Below are positions 18,701-26,619 of a stretch of 54,632 bases of DNA, piece after piece; position 1 is the stretch's first letter, and every line of letters starts with the position of its first letter. The position numbers and the translations under genes are program-made. Origin of the DNA: an uncultured Alistipes sp. (GTDB lineage: Bacteria > Bacteroidota > Bacteroidia > Bacteroidales > Rikenellaceae). The notes under the pieces are model-generated. The model made no database searches, was not told where the DNA came from, and was given only the letters and a program-made list of their open reading frames with translations. The DNA lies in the NCBI GenBank assembly GCA_944322375.1, contig CALUOX010000003.1, positions 1 to 54,632 on the forward strand. The letters are read 5' to 3'.

Positions 18701-19150
18701 ATCGTCGAAATAACCGGCAATCGTATCCGCCGTATCCGCCGTTGCGCAGAGCTGGAGCTGCGATAGCAGAAAGGCGCGGTTCGCATCGTCCGTACAGCGG
18801 GCGAGGGCGGCCGACAGCCCCTTGCAGACCTCCTTCCGCTGCGCTTCCAGCCCCTCCTTTGTCACATGGGAAGCTACGCCGTTGATTGCATACTCTACGG
18901 GTGCATTTTTGCCTTGCGCCGCGGGGACAAGCATGTCGGCCAGTATCTCGATGCCTTCGGCTCCCGTAGCGGCAAGTTCCTCCATGATTTTGCTGTACTC
19001 CTTCACCGATGGTGCGGGGAGTTGTGCCAGACAATCGGCAATGACGGTTTCGACCGTGCGTTGACGCTCATCGAGCGGTGCGGCCGTAACGTTCGCAGCG
19101 AGAAGCAGGGCGAGCGTACATGACAGGATAATTCGTTTTATTGTTTTCAT
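15767..19150 (-). CDS. Large exported HEAT-repeat protein with C-terminal DUF1080 domain
   Basis: Exported protein of 1127 residues. Signal peptide 1-23, a long alpha-solenoid of HEAT-like repeats (about 130-650), a Lys/Arg/Ala-rich linker near 745, a first concanavalin-like beta domain (about 770-915), and a typical DUF1080 domain (about 925-1125) beginning 'EVLFDGRSLHNWTG' and ending in 'FRNIRILDL'. DUF1080 proteins are known to act on 3-keto-glycosides, cleaving the glycosidic bond by elimination or hydration. The solenoid may dock partners or long glycans; that is inference. It starts 27 bp after the Tat-exported dehydrogenase stop, so cotranscription is near certain. I place it in the periplasm or at the outer membrane. 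Confidence 0.85.
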   Translation of the reverse strand: MKTIKRIILSCTLALLLAANVTAAPLDERQRTVETVIADCLAQLPAPSVKEYSKIMEELAATGAEGIEILADMLVPAAQGKNAPVEYAINGVASHVTKEGLEAQRKEVCKGLSAALARCTDDANRAFLLSQLQLCATADTADTIAGYFDDPYLSDPALRALTSIAGSEAVLLKLAKRSDITQEQKAALACALGEKEMAEAEQLLLGWLPEADETTRAAIYAALGSCGSAASLKRLAAAARSAGFIDDETAATDSYLRLLNRLVDQKAPREAIKAARKLLGCKVSNVRGAALQILLRAQGTEALPYVLKALQTEDIQYRNAALRYVGELADDDVYATIAAEHSHLSDEAWADVIEWFGVRHAASQIDAVTEAVASPNDRLALAGIHAAGRLGGDKALAALIAALGGRHAEPAAQALLTFNGKIDDGVVEALDGEGTMPVQALHLAAARRITAVSDKVFALLDASDPDVAAAAYRALPSVTAPDDIDRLSERIDRSDDTQAEALRAALMHAVQPLAPDKQYEIIAARMNASEHPERYYPVLAQGGTQRAIDCLLENFAGRHAEKAFAALLLIDNPQMIGVLRSLAEQHPELADRALARYTDCVAALDATPVRKYQLYSEALALNPSARIVNRILQKLADIHEIPALLLAGCYLDNPETARTAAAAVKTIGAKSERLAGGEKVRALLEKSCDIYREWAASDADAGYAVDELTLLLSKLPADGFRTVTDDLAQWSAAAAAPAERAEMEPAARKRAERAAAKAMQRLWKQENGVISYLGGEASAIAAPGTYENFEMWIDFRTAGKAGLAVRSTNRIGLGDEEGSGAATGNRTYASAPVSNADNEKGTWNTLYLKMVDDRITVEVNGRTVTDNVTLENSGQPDNTVPVAGTVELLGEGDAIDFRNFLLHELPATPLFELPAEEAEAGYEVLFDGRSLHNWTGNTTNYVPQEGTIHVTAQFGGSGNLYTKKEYGDFVLRFEFRFLREGVNNGIGIRTPMGVNAAYHGMEIQILDHDAPIYKNLRIYQQHGSVYGIIPAKRIKFGALGTWNAEEIRAVGDHITVTVNGEVILDGNIREACQGHNVSVDGSKTNPYTIDHRNHPGLFNKKGHIGLLGHGAGIQFRNIRILDLGGEE

Positions 19151-19177
19151 GGATCGATGTTCGTTAGATGGACGGTT

Positions 19178-20461
19178 TCAGATTTGCCAGGGACGGCGCA
19201 TGGGCTGGTCGATAAGCCGGTTGGCCGCCTCGTCGTCGATGAAGAGCTGTTTCACGGGGTCGAAATGCAGCGTGCGGTTCAGTCGCAGGGCGCATGCACC
19301 CATGTTGACCAGTGTGCAGCTGCGGTGCCCGATCTCTTCGTCGAGGGCGAATCGCTGCCGTGTATGCACGCATTCGATGAAATCCGTATTCTGCGGTTCG
19401 GGATCGGGCAACTCGGCGAGTTTCTCCATGACATCGGGAATCGTGCAGCGGAACCCCTTGTACACCTTGCCCAACGGGCCTTCGATGTAGGGCGTGTCCT
19501 CCTTGCTCTCGAATCCTTCTCCTTCGAGAACGATCTGGCAGCCGTCCTCGTAGGTATAGGTGATCTTCCGCCAGATACCTACGGCATCGGGGTGCTGCTG
19601 GGGCGCATCGACCTCGACCTTTACCGGCGAAGTCCGATCTTTTCCCAACAGGTATTGAACCGGATCCATGTAGTGCTGTCCCATGTCCGTAAGCCCGCCG
19701 CCGTCGTAGTCCCAGTATCCCCGGAAAGTCTTGTGCACGCGGTGCCGGTTGTAGGGCTTGTAGGGCGCGGGGCCGAGCCACATGTCGTAGTCCAGTTCTG
19801 CGGGAACAGACTGCGGTTCGAGATTCTCCTTGCCCACCCAGTAGAATTTCCATGTGAAACCCGTTGTGCCGGAGATGGTGACCTTCAGCGGCCACCCCAG
19901 CAATCCGCTGTCAACGAGCTTTTTGAGCGGTTCGACTGTCGTTCCCAATCCGTAGAAGGTATCTTTGAACCGGAACCAGGTGTTGAGCCGGAAGATCCGG
20001 TTGTTGCGTTTGACGGCCTCCACCACCCGCCGGCTTTCGCCGATGGTGCGGGTCATGGGCTTCTCGCACCAGATGTCCTTTCCGGCGCGGGCGGCTTCGA
20101 CGGCCATGATTCCATGCCAGTGGGGCGGGGTTGCGATGTGGACGATATCGACATTGGGGTCGGCAATCAGATCCCGGTAGTTTTCGTATGCCTGAAGCGT
20201 CTGGTTGAAATTCCTGCGTCCCAGGTCGAGCGCTTTCTGCAGGTGGTTGCTGTCAACGTCGCACACGGCGACCAGACGGCAGCGTTCGTCGCTGGTAAAG
20301 TGGTATTTGCTTCTGCCGATACCGCCCACACCGATGATGCCTTTCGTAAGCTGGTCACTCGGCGCGATGTGTTTCGGACCTCCGAGAACGTGGCGGGGAA
20401 CAATGGTCAGCAATGTCGCGCCGCCCAACGTCTTGAGAAAGTTTCTTCGATTGATAGCCAT
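19178..20461 (-). CDS. Tat-exported Gfo/Idh/MocA oxidoreductase
   Basis: Dehydrogenase of 427 residues with a twin-arginine signal (RRNFLK at 5-10, then a hydrophobic segment), meaning it is exported folded with its nicotinamide cofactor bound. Seen: GIIGVGGIGR (41-50) for cofactor binding, CEKPM (EKP at 133-135) with the catalytic Lys, and GGLTDMGQHYMD with the catalytic Asp/His. In this arrangement the enzyme probably oxidises the C3 hydroxyl of glycosides to 3-keto forms that DUF1080 proteins can cleave. The start at 20461 is used because the frame upstream has no family similarity and the Tat motif begins here. Spacing is 28 bp from the gene before and 27 bp to the gene after. Confidence 0.92.
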   Translation of the reverse strand: MAINRRNFLKTLGGATLLTIVPRHVLGGPKHIAPSDQLTKGIIGVGGIGRSKYHFTSDERCRLVAVCDVDSNHLQKALDLGRRNFNQTLQAYENYRDLIADPNVDIVHIATPPHWHGIMAVEAARAGKDIWCEKPMTRTIGESRRVVEAVKRNNRIFRLNTWFRFKDTFYGLGTTVEPLKKLVDSGLLGWPLKVTISGTTGFTWKFYWVGKENLEPQSVPAELDYDMWLGPAPYKPYNRHRVHKTFRGYWDYDGGGLTDMGQHYMDPVQYLLGKDRTSPVKVEVDAPQQHPDAVGIWRKITYTYEDGCQIVLEGEGFESKEDTPYIEGPLGKVYKGFRCTIPDVMEKLAELPDPEPQNTDFIECVHTRQRFALDEEIGHRSCTLVNMGACALRLNRTLHFDPVKQLFIDDEAANRLIDQPMRRPWQI

Positions 20462-20489
20462 ATTCGTAGTGTGTTTGTGCCGGACACGG

Positions 20490-21794
20490 TTAAAGCGTTT
20501 CGAGACAGAGGTTGCGCCACAGAACCTTGATTCCGCCGCCGTCGTGGATCTGCAGGGCGATGCGTCCCTGTGCGGCTCCGATCCGGGCGTCGTGGAAATC
20601 CACCATCGGTTCTCCGTTGAGCCAGGTCTGCACATGATCGCCCTCGACACGCAGCCGCAGCGTATTCCAGTCGCCCTCCTTGAGGATCCCCTCCTTTTCA
20701 TCGGGAATGGTCTGCAGCCACCCGCGGCCGTAGGATTCGTAGATGCCGGCCGTGTCGTGGTTGCGGGGGGCAACCTCACACTGCCAGCCGTGCACCTTCA
20801 CGGGCGGTTCGACGAACGACCGGAAGAAGAGTCCCGAATTGCCGTTTGCCACCTGCTTGAATTCGACCGTCAGATCGAAGTCGTCGTAATACTCGCGTGT
20901 GGCGAGATACCCGTATTGTTTGTCGGGACCGCTCTCGGCAACCAGGTTGCCCTCGTTATCGACGTACCACTTCTCGGTGCCGTATGCCTCCCAGCCCGTG
21001 AGATCCTTGCCGTTGAAAAGATCAACCCTGCGGCCCGCCTTGCGCGGCAGCTCCTTGATCTTTATGTTGCGGAACGAGGCCGGATAGCCGTGGTCCTGCA
21101 GGCAGATCACACCGCGCCGTGCCAGTCCGTATTCGGGTGCGTTGGCCCATTTCCCGCTGTTCTTGCGGGAAAACCAGTCGTCGGTGAAGGCTTCGAATTC
21201 GAGAATCTTCTCTCCGTTGAGCCAGTGTTCGACATGTCCGTTGTCATAGACGATACGGGAGTTGTTCCACTCCCCCTGTGGATTGAGTTTCATCTTGGCC
21301 GGATCGGGCAGGTGCATGGCGTAATCGACTCCGAGCCGCTGCCAGGGTTCGAGCTTCGTCGGGGCGTTGGTCTGTTCCCACCCCGCTTCGTCGATGAGCT
21401 GGTACTCCGGCCCCGTAACATAAGGCACCTTGAAATATGGATCCTCGACCACGTGGTAAAGCATGCCGCTGTTGCCGCCGTAGGAGAGTTTCCAGTCCCA
21501 GTCGAGAATGAAGTTTTCGTATTGTTTGCGCGTGACGATGTATCCCGTGAGGTCGCTGCCGTCGCCGTGTGCCTGTATGCAGCCGTCAACCACATGCCAG
21601 GGCATGGTCAGCGAGTCCCCGTTGTAGTCCCTCCATTGATCGAGTGTCCTGCCGTCGAAGAGCAGCTGCCAGCCGTCGGCAATCTCCTCCTTGCTGAGTG
21701 TGTTGTGTCGTTGAGAGCACCCTGCGCTGAAGAACAGCGTGACGATGATTCCCGTAAGAATCGATCGACGGTTGAGTTTTGAGATTCGGTTCAT
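20490..21794 (-). CDS. Lipoprotein with two tandem DUF1080 (3-keto-glycoside-active) domains
   Basis: Envelope lipoprotein of 434 residues; lipobox with Cys at 26. Domain one (about 36-240) starts 'DGWQLLFDGRTLDQWRD', domain two (about 248-434) starts 'VDLFNGKDLTGWEAY'; both show DUF1080 signatures (FxG-x-L-x-x-W, NSGxxxR/Y, the Trp-Asn strand 'GEWNNSRIV'/'GDWNTLRLR'). Proteins of this family were shown to process 3-keto-disaccharides. One domain may be a binding copy rather than catalytic; I cannot tell which. First gene of the operon. The start at 21794 gives the lipoprotein signal; 62 residues upstream in frame show no signal. Confidence 0.9.
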   Translation of the reverse strand: MNRISKLNRRSILTGIIVTLFFSAGCSQRHNTLSKEEIADGWQLLFDGRTLDQWRDYNGDSLTMPWHVVDGCIQAHGDGSDLTGYIVTRKQYENFILDWDWKLSYGGNSGMLYHVVEDPYFKVPYVTGPEYQLIDEAGWEQTNAPTKLEPWQRLGVDYAMHLPDPAKMKLNPQGEWNNSRIVYDNGHVEHWLNGEKILEFEAFTDDWFSRKNSGKWANAPEYGLARRGVICLQDHGYPASFRNIKIKELPRKAGRRVDLFNGKDLTGWEAYGTEKWYVDNEGNLVAESGPDKQYGYLATREYYDDFDLTVEFKQVANGNSGLFFRSFVEPPVKVHGWQCEVAPRNHDTAGIYESYGRGWLQTIPDEKEGILKEGDWNTLRLRVEGDHVQTWLNGEPMVDFHDARIGAAQGRIALQIHDGGGIKVLWRNLCLETL

Positions 21795-21967
21795 AGTTTT
21801 GGCTGTTATTGGTTTGTCGTTTTGTCGATTGGCGGGTGGCATGCGGGGCGGGTCCCCGACTTTTTTATATTTTGTATCAAGCACTCCGTTCAATCCCTGC
21901 ATTCCGATTGATCGTTGAGCGGGTTCAACGGACAGACCGGGAGCGTGTTTCGCAGGCTCTGGTATTT

Positions 21968-21975
21968 CAAAGGTA
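21968..21975 (-). promoter_or_regulatory. Candidate -7 element (TACCTTTG) for the DUF1080/oxidoreductase operon
   Basis: Exact TAnnTTTG on the minus strand, 174 bp upstream of the first ATG. The nearest TTG upstream (22001-22003) is 25 bp away, a poor spacing. The AT-rich stretch 22000-22078 separates it from the regulator gene. Confidence 0.45.
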
Positions 21976-22078
21976 CGCAATTTTATCCGTCGCGCAGGAT
22001 CAATATAAAGTAAATATAGATGGTAAAAATATATAATTTATTGATGTGTAGTTGAATAATTATAAAATAGCAGCTGTT

Positions 22079-23779
22079 TTATATAGATGCTTCAATTGTT
22101 TCCGGACGTCCGATCTGACCAACGTGTACTTCAAACTGCTCACGGTCGAGGGCTGAATTTCGTAACTTGGTGCGGTAGGTGTAGATGGTTGCGGGTGCGC
22201 AGTTGAGAAAGCGTGCAATGCGGCCGCTGTCGCTGATGCCCAGTCGGATGGCGGCCAATATGCGCAGTTCGGTCGTCAACATGCCTTTGTTTTTGGGTGC
22301 AATGCGGGCTTCGGGTCGCAGCAGAGCGTTGACCTGTGAAATGAAATCCGGGAAAATCTCCAGAAACGAGGCGTCGAATTGACGGTAGAACCCGGCAAAC
22401 TCCTGCCGCAGGCTGTTCTCGGGCAAGGTCAGCTGACGGATCAGAGAATCGGGACTCTCCGTCTTTGCCTTGCGGCAGATCATGCGTCGCAGATCGTCCA
22501 GCCGTGAGATGTAGTGGACCGAGAGATCGACATACTGGCACACGTAACGATCCTTGATGCGGTTGGAGTCGATCAATGTTGCGTTGATGTCGCGGATGCG
22601 GTCGCTCAAAAGGATCAGCGCTTCGTTCTTTTCGCGCAGCTCGGCATTGGCGGCTGTCAGTTGCCGCCGGCTGTTTTGCAGACGGCGGCGTTGACGCAGA
22701 GCGTGGGCAAGAGCGCCGCCGAAGGTGACAAGAAGAAGTGTCGAGACGACCGTCATTCGTAGTTGCAGTCGGTTGCGTATTGCAAGGTCTTTCGTAACGG
22801 CATTGTTGATGGTCATGGCTGCAGCCGACGTCAAGGGTATGCGGGCTCCGGATTTGCAGTCGAGAGCGTCGTCAAGGGTGCGTTGCATGTATCGTGAGGC
22901 CCGGTTCAGATCATTGCGCTCGAAAAGCAGCAGTGCAAGGTTGTAGAGTGAAAAATAGGATCGTGTCCCGGCTTGAAAGTCGGCGATTGCCGAGCGGGTG
23001 AAGAATTCGATGGCCGTGTCCTGCCGGTGCCCTGTCATGGCGATATTCCCCATGTCGTAATAGAGCAACGCTCTGTCCCATGGAGCAAGTTTTTTCTCGC
23101 GGTAGGGCTGCAGTTCGGCCAGGGCGTCGTCGCAACGACCCTGATCCGCCCATTCGACCGCCTGCTGCCGGGCACGTGTGAAAGGGGACATCTCTCTGAA
23201 ACCGATGCGTGCCCGACGGATGCGGCGCAGTGAATCATGCCAGGCCTGACGCTCTTCCGCGGTGTGTGCCTCGGTCTGCCGCCGCCATGCAATGGCCTGG
23301 TATCGGGCATACCAGTTCAGATATTCCAGCGTGGTCATGCCGACGGTGTCGATGCTGTGAAAAAGAGCTTCGGCACGGTCGGTCAACCCTCGCCCCATCA
23401 GCACGTCGATATCGGCAAGCACCGCAATACGTTCGATCTGCTTCGACGAACGTTCGCGGGCAAATGCCCGAAGACTGTCCACGAAACGGGATGCCGAATC
23501 GAGTTCATAGGTTACAAAAACCTGTTGCAGGTCGAGCAGCGCACGCAAACGTTGTTCGTCGTCGTTTGCTGAGGCAAGCCGGTCGTACAGTTTCTCGATT
23601 CGTTTGCGTCGCCCGATATCATAGGTCTCCTTGTGCTGCATGGTTTCGTCCAGTTCGTCGAGTGCCTGTTGTGTGGCCGGAGCATAATGGATCGCAGGAT
23701 TGTTCGAACATGCGGCAGCGAGGAGCATGGACCCAACAAGGATGGCGGTCAGCAGGTGGCGGTTGACGATCTGGAACAT
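22079..23779 (-). CDS. DUF6377-type membrane-bound regulator (TPR sensor, TM helix, HTH)
   Basis: Regulator of 566 residues, cell-envelope anchored. A signal/lipobox-like start (AAAC, Cys 24) is followed by helical TPR-like repeats in the periplasm (about 40-320), a transmembrane helix ('TVVSTLLLVTFGGALAHAL', about 338-358), a basic coiled coil, and a C-terminal winged or LuxR-like HTH ('RILAAIRLGISDSGRIARFLNCAPATIYTYR'). This arrangement is known in Bacteroidota as DUF6377 regulators, which sit beside carbohydrate genes. The HTH, not kinase motifs, suggests direct DNA binding from the membrane. It lies 285 bp upstream of the DUF1080 operon in the same direction and is its most likely regulator. 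The start at 23779 is supported by the promoter 20 bp upstream. Confidence 0.8.
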   Translation of the reverse strand: MFQIVNRHLLTAILVGSMLLAAACSNNPAIHYAPATQQALDELDETMQHKETYDIGRRKRIEKLYDRLASANDDEQRLRALLDLQQVFVTYELDSASRFVDSLRAFARERSSKQIERIAVLADIDVLMGRGLTDRAEALFHSIDTVGMTTLEYLNWYARYQAIAWRRQTEAHTAEERQAWHDSLRRIRRARIGFREMSPFTRARQQAVEWADQGRCDDALAELQPYREKKLAPWDRALLYYDMGNIAMTGHRQDTAIEFFTRSAIADFQAGTRSYFSLYNLALLLFERNDLNRASRYMQRTLDDALDCKSGARIPLTSAAAMTINNAVTKDLAIRNRLQLRMTVVSTLLLVTFGGALAHALRQRRRLQNSRRQLTAANAELREKNEALILLSDRIRDINATLIDSNRIKDRYVCQYVDLSVHYISRLDDLRRMICRKAKTESPDSLIRQLTLPENSLRQEFAGFYRQFDASFLEIFPDFISQVNALLRPEARIAPKNKGMLTTELRILAAIRLGISDSGRIARFLNCAPATIYTYRTKLRNSALDREQFEVHVGQIGRPETIEASI

Positions 23780-23797
23780 GGTGGTCAGGTTGTTAGA

Positions 23798-23829
23798 CAA
23801 AGATAGGGAAAGTCGGATGCAGCGCCAAA
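23798..23829 (-). promoter_or_regulatory. Promoter of the DUF6377 regulator
   Basis: On the minus strand: TTTG (23826-23829), a 20-bp spacer, TATCTTTG (23798-23805). A complete consensus promoter giving a leader of only about 15-20 nt. Confidence 0.75.
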
Positions 23830-23908
23830 TGAAAATGGTATTTTCAGAATAAATTTTGCCGTGAAGCACCTTCCGTAGGGTTGCATAGAGTAAAAGTACG
23901 GATCCGGG

Positions 23909-24230
23909 ACGGCATAAAATGCGGATCTGAGATTGGTCACAGTTAAGAGAAAGGGCGGCGTGGCGCGAAATACCGGGATGCAAGGTCAAACGGCATAAAA
24001 TGGGAAATTCAGCCGGGGACCTGCCGGGAGAGCCTGCCGGTGTTGCTGTAAGGTGCGGGGTGCAACTCCGGAGCGGAATGGTTGGAACCGTCCGGATTGG
24101 ATCCTGCCGGGCGGACTTTTCGTACTGCTGTAAGGTGTGGGGTGCAACTCCGGAGCGGAATGGTTGGAATCGTCTGGATTGAACCCTGCTGGATAAACTT
24201 TTCGGGCTGCTGCAAGGTGGGGTTGTGGAT
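23909..24230. repeat. 82-bp direct repeats in the regulator/Bat intergenic region
   Basis: Two near-identical 82-bp units (24045-24126 and 24127-24208) and the start of a third (from 24209). Each begins GCTGTAAGGTG and contains the palindrome CTCCGGAG. A 13-bp word (ACGGCATAAAATG) also repeats at 23909 and 23990, 81 bp apart, suggesting more decayed copies further left. No gene is supported in 23830-24373. Confidence 0.8.
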
Positions 24231-24373
24231 CCGGTACGGAATGAGCCCCGAGTGCCCGGATAGGACCGGCTGTCTGAAGCGATGCCTGAATCTGCGGATG
24301 ATCGTGGTTGGAAATCCCGCGGATGCGGATCGCCGGTCGGGTGTCCCGTTGGTCCGACGGGGTGGTCGTGATG

Positions 24374-24407
24374 ACAAAAAAACGGCAATTCCTGTCGAAT
24401 TGCCGTT
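24374..24407 (-). terminator. Terminator of the Bat operon
   Basis: Perfect 11-bp arms (24381-24391 and 24397-24407) with a 5-nt loop; on the minus strand followed by TTTTTTGTCAT. It lies about 37 bp after the batB stop. Confidence 0.92.
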
Positions 24408-24443
24408 CAAGCTTGAAAAGCGGTGTATCCGATACCGGAATCT

Positions 24444-25478
24444 TTACGATTCGGCGCTTTTCTCTTCCCGGAAGATGTTGAACCGTGCCAGCAGCGGATT
24501 CCGACGGTCAAGCAGGCAGTACTCCAGAATAAGCAGAATCAGCGCAACGGCGATAAGGTACTGGAACTGTTCGTTGTACTCCTCGAAACGGACCGTCGTC
24601 AGCTCCGACTGTTCCATGTCGTTGAGCGTGCGGATGATCTCGTCAAGTCCGAGCGACTGCTTGGTCGCGCGCACGTAGGCGCCGCCCGTCATCTGCGTGA
24701 TCTGTTGCAGCATCTCTTCGTCGAGCTTCGAGACCACCATATTCCCCTTTTCATCCTTGATGAACTCGTTGCCGATCTGTATGGGGGCCCCTTCCGGCGT
24801 GCCGATGCCGATCGCAAAGATCTTGATTCCCTGATCCGCAGCACGTTGGGCCGCTTCCAGCACCTGTCCCTCGTGATCTTCGCCGTCGGTAATGAGAATG
24901 ATGGCCCGGGAGGCGTCGCTGTCGCTCGAGAACGACATCTCGGCCAATGACAGCGCCTTGGCAATCGAGGTGCCCTGTACGGCGGCCATCGACGGCGAGA
25001 TGCGTTTTGCAAAGGCCTTGGCCATACGATAGTCCGAGGTGATGGGCAGTTGAACGGTTGCGTCACCCGCGAATACGACCACTCCGACCCGATCCTGTTT
25101 CAGCCCGTCGAAGAGTTTATCGACGGCGTACTTGGTACGTTCCAGCCGGTTCGGGGCAAAATCCTCCGCCAGCATCGAGTTGGAGATGTCGATCGCCAGC
25201 ATCATTTCGATACCCTGGCTCTTCTGCTCGCGCAGCTTCGAGCCGAACTGCGGACGCGCGGCGGCCAGAATCAACAGCGTAACGGCCGTGACGAAGAGCA
25301 GGAACTTCAGCTTGATCCGTCCGGTCGAGGCCTCGGGCATGAGCGACTTGACGGTCTCGGGATCGCCGAAACGCGCCAGACGTTTCCGCCGGTCGTGCAG
25401 AGCCCAGAGAAAAAGCGCCGTCAGGAGCGGTACGACTGCAAGCAGATAGAGATATTGTGGATTTGCAAAACGGAACAT
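24444..25478 (-). CDS. batB: BatB: membrane VWA-domain protein
   Basis: Inner-membrane protein of 344 residues. Two N-terminal helices (about 8-26 and 58-73), a von Willebrand A domain with MIDAS motif DISNS (97-101) plus the later Thr ('VQGTSI') and Asp ('LITDGED') ligands, and a C-terminal helix (about 305-323). Bat proteins are thought to form a periplasmic complex linked to stress or oxygen tolerance and chaperone-like MoxR activity. Its start codon shares a base with the batA stop (overlap at 25478), indicating translational coupling. Last gene of the operon. Confidence 0.93.
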   Translation of the reverse strand: MFRFANPQYLYLLAVVPLLTALFLWALHDRRKRLARFGDPETVKSLMPEASTGRIKLKFLLFVTAVTLLILAAARPQFGSKLREQKSQGIEMMLAIDISNSMLAEDFAPNRLERTKYAVDKLFDGLKQDRVGVVVFAGDATVQLPITSDYRMAKAFAKRISPSMAAVQGTSIAKALSLAEMSFSSDSDASRAIILITDGEDHEGQVLEAAQRAADQGIKIFAIGIGTPEGAPIQIGNEFIKDEKGNMVVSKLDEEMLQQITQMTGGAYVRATKQSLGLDEIIRTLNDMEQSELTTVRFEEYNEQFQYLIAVALILLILEYCLLDRRNPLLARFNIFREEKSAES

Positions 25479-26464
25479 TACGGTATGCGTTTAAGAATCA
25501 GTGTACGGGTCAGAAATTCGACGACAAGAAGCGCCAGTGCTCCCAGCAGCCAGAATAGATACTCTTCCGTATAGGTTGTGAAGTCATTCACCTCGACCTT
25601 GCTCTTCTCCAGGCGGTTGATTTCGTCGTAGATGGCACGCAACTTTTCGTTGTCCGTTGCCCGGAAGTATTCTCCTCCGGTCGTTTCGGCGATCTTCCGA
25701 AGAGTCTCCTCGTCGATCTCGACCTTGGCCTGTACGAAGGTCATGTTGCCGAACATGTCGATGGCCGGAGTCGGGGCCATGCCCTCGGAGCCTACGCCGA
25801 TCGTATAGACCTTGATCCCCATCTGTTTGGCGATCTCGGCCGCCATGACGGGCGCAATTTCGCCCCGGTTGTTTATACCGTCGGTCAGCAGGATGATGAC
25901 CTTGCTCTTGGCGTCGCTTTCGCGCAGCCGGTTGATCGCCGTGGCGAGTCCGTTGCCGATGGCCGTGCCGTCCTCGATCAGACCGCTGCGAACGCGGCCG
26001 AGCAGCGTGAGCAGCGTACTCTGGTCGGAGGTCAACGGACTTTGCGTGAACGCCTCACCGGCGAAGACGACCAGTCCGATCCGGTCGCCGTAGCGGTCCG
26101 AGATGAAGGATCCGGCCACCTCTTTGGCAGCTTCCAGCCGGTCGGGGGTGAAGTCGCGGGCCAGCATTGAACCCGAAACGTCGAGTGCCAGCATGATATC
26201 GATTCCTTCGGCACTCGTGCGGGTGTTGTGCTCGGCGGATTGCGGGCGTGCCAGTGCGACGATGAGCAGGGCGAAGGCCGCCATGCGCAGCAGAAAAGGT
26301 ACATGGCGCAGATAGTAGCGAATCGTGCGCGGAGCCCGCAGTACCCCGGCTGCCGACGAGATGCGCAGGGCCGCGCCCCCTCTCCGTATCCGGTAGATGT
26401 AGTAGGCGGCTGCCGGTACGAGCAGTATGAGCAGCCACAGAATATGGGGCGAATGGAATATCAT
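25478..26464 (-). CDS. batA: BatA: membrane VWA-domain protein
   Basis: 328 residues, same layout as BatB: helices near 6-24 and 57-73, VWA domain with MIDAS DVSGSM (95-100), conserved 'EDGTAIGNGL' Thr and 'LLTDGINN' Asp, and a C-terminal helix before the basic tail KRIP. Probably pairs with BatB through the metal-binding sites. It overlaps batB by one base and is preceded by a 155-bp gap from the TPR gene with no strong promoter. Confidence 0.93.
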   Translation of the reverse strand: MIFHSPHILWLLILLVPAAAYYIYRIRRGGAALRISSAAGVLRAPRTIRYYLRHVPFLLRMAAFALLIVALARPQSAEHNTRTSAEGIDIMLALDVSGSMLARDFTPDRLEAAKEVAGSFISDRYGDRIGLVVFAGEAFTQSPLTSDQSTLLTLLGRVRSGLIEDGTAIGNGLATAINRLRESDAKSKVIILLTDGINNRGEIAPVMAAEIAKQMGIKVYTIGVGSEGMAPTPAIDMFGNMTFVQAKVEIDEETLRKIAETTGGEYFRATDNEKLRAIYDEINRLEKSKVEVNDFTTYTEEYLFWLLGALALLVVEFLTRTLILKRIP

Positions 26465-26619
26465 TGTTGCATGCTTGTTTGCAGCGTGACGCGAAACGGG
26501 GGCCGGTAGCGTTTGTCGCTTGTATGTCCGTATGCCGCTCCGTTTCGATCGTCTCCGTTTGTCGTTTGTCTCATTTCTCTTTTCAGATCAGAACCTTCTC
26601 GTTTGTGACCCTCTCCCGG

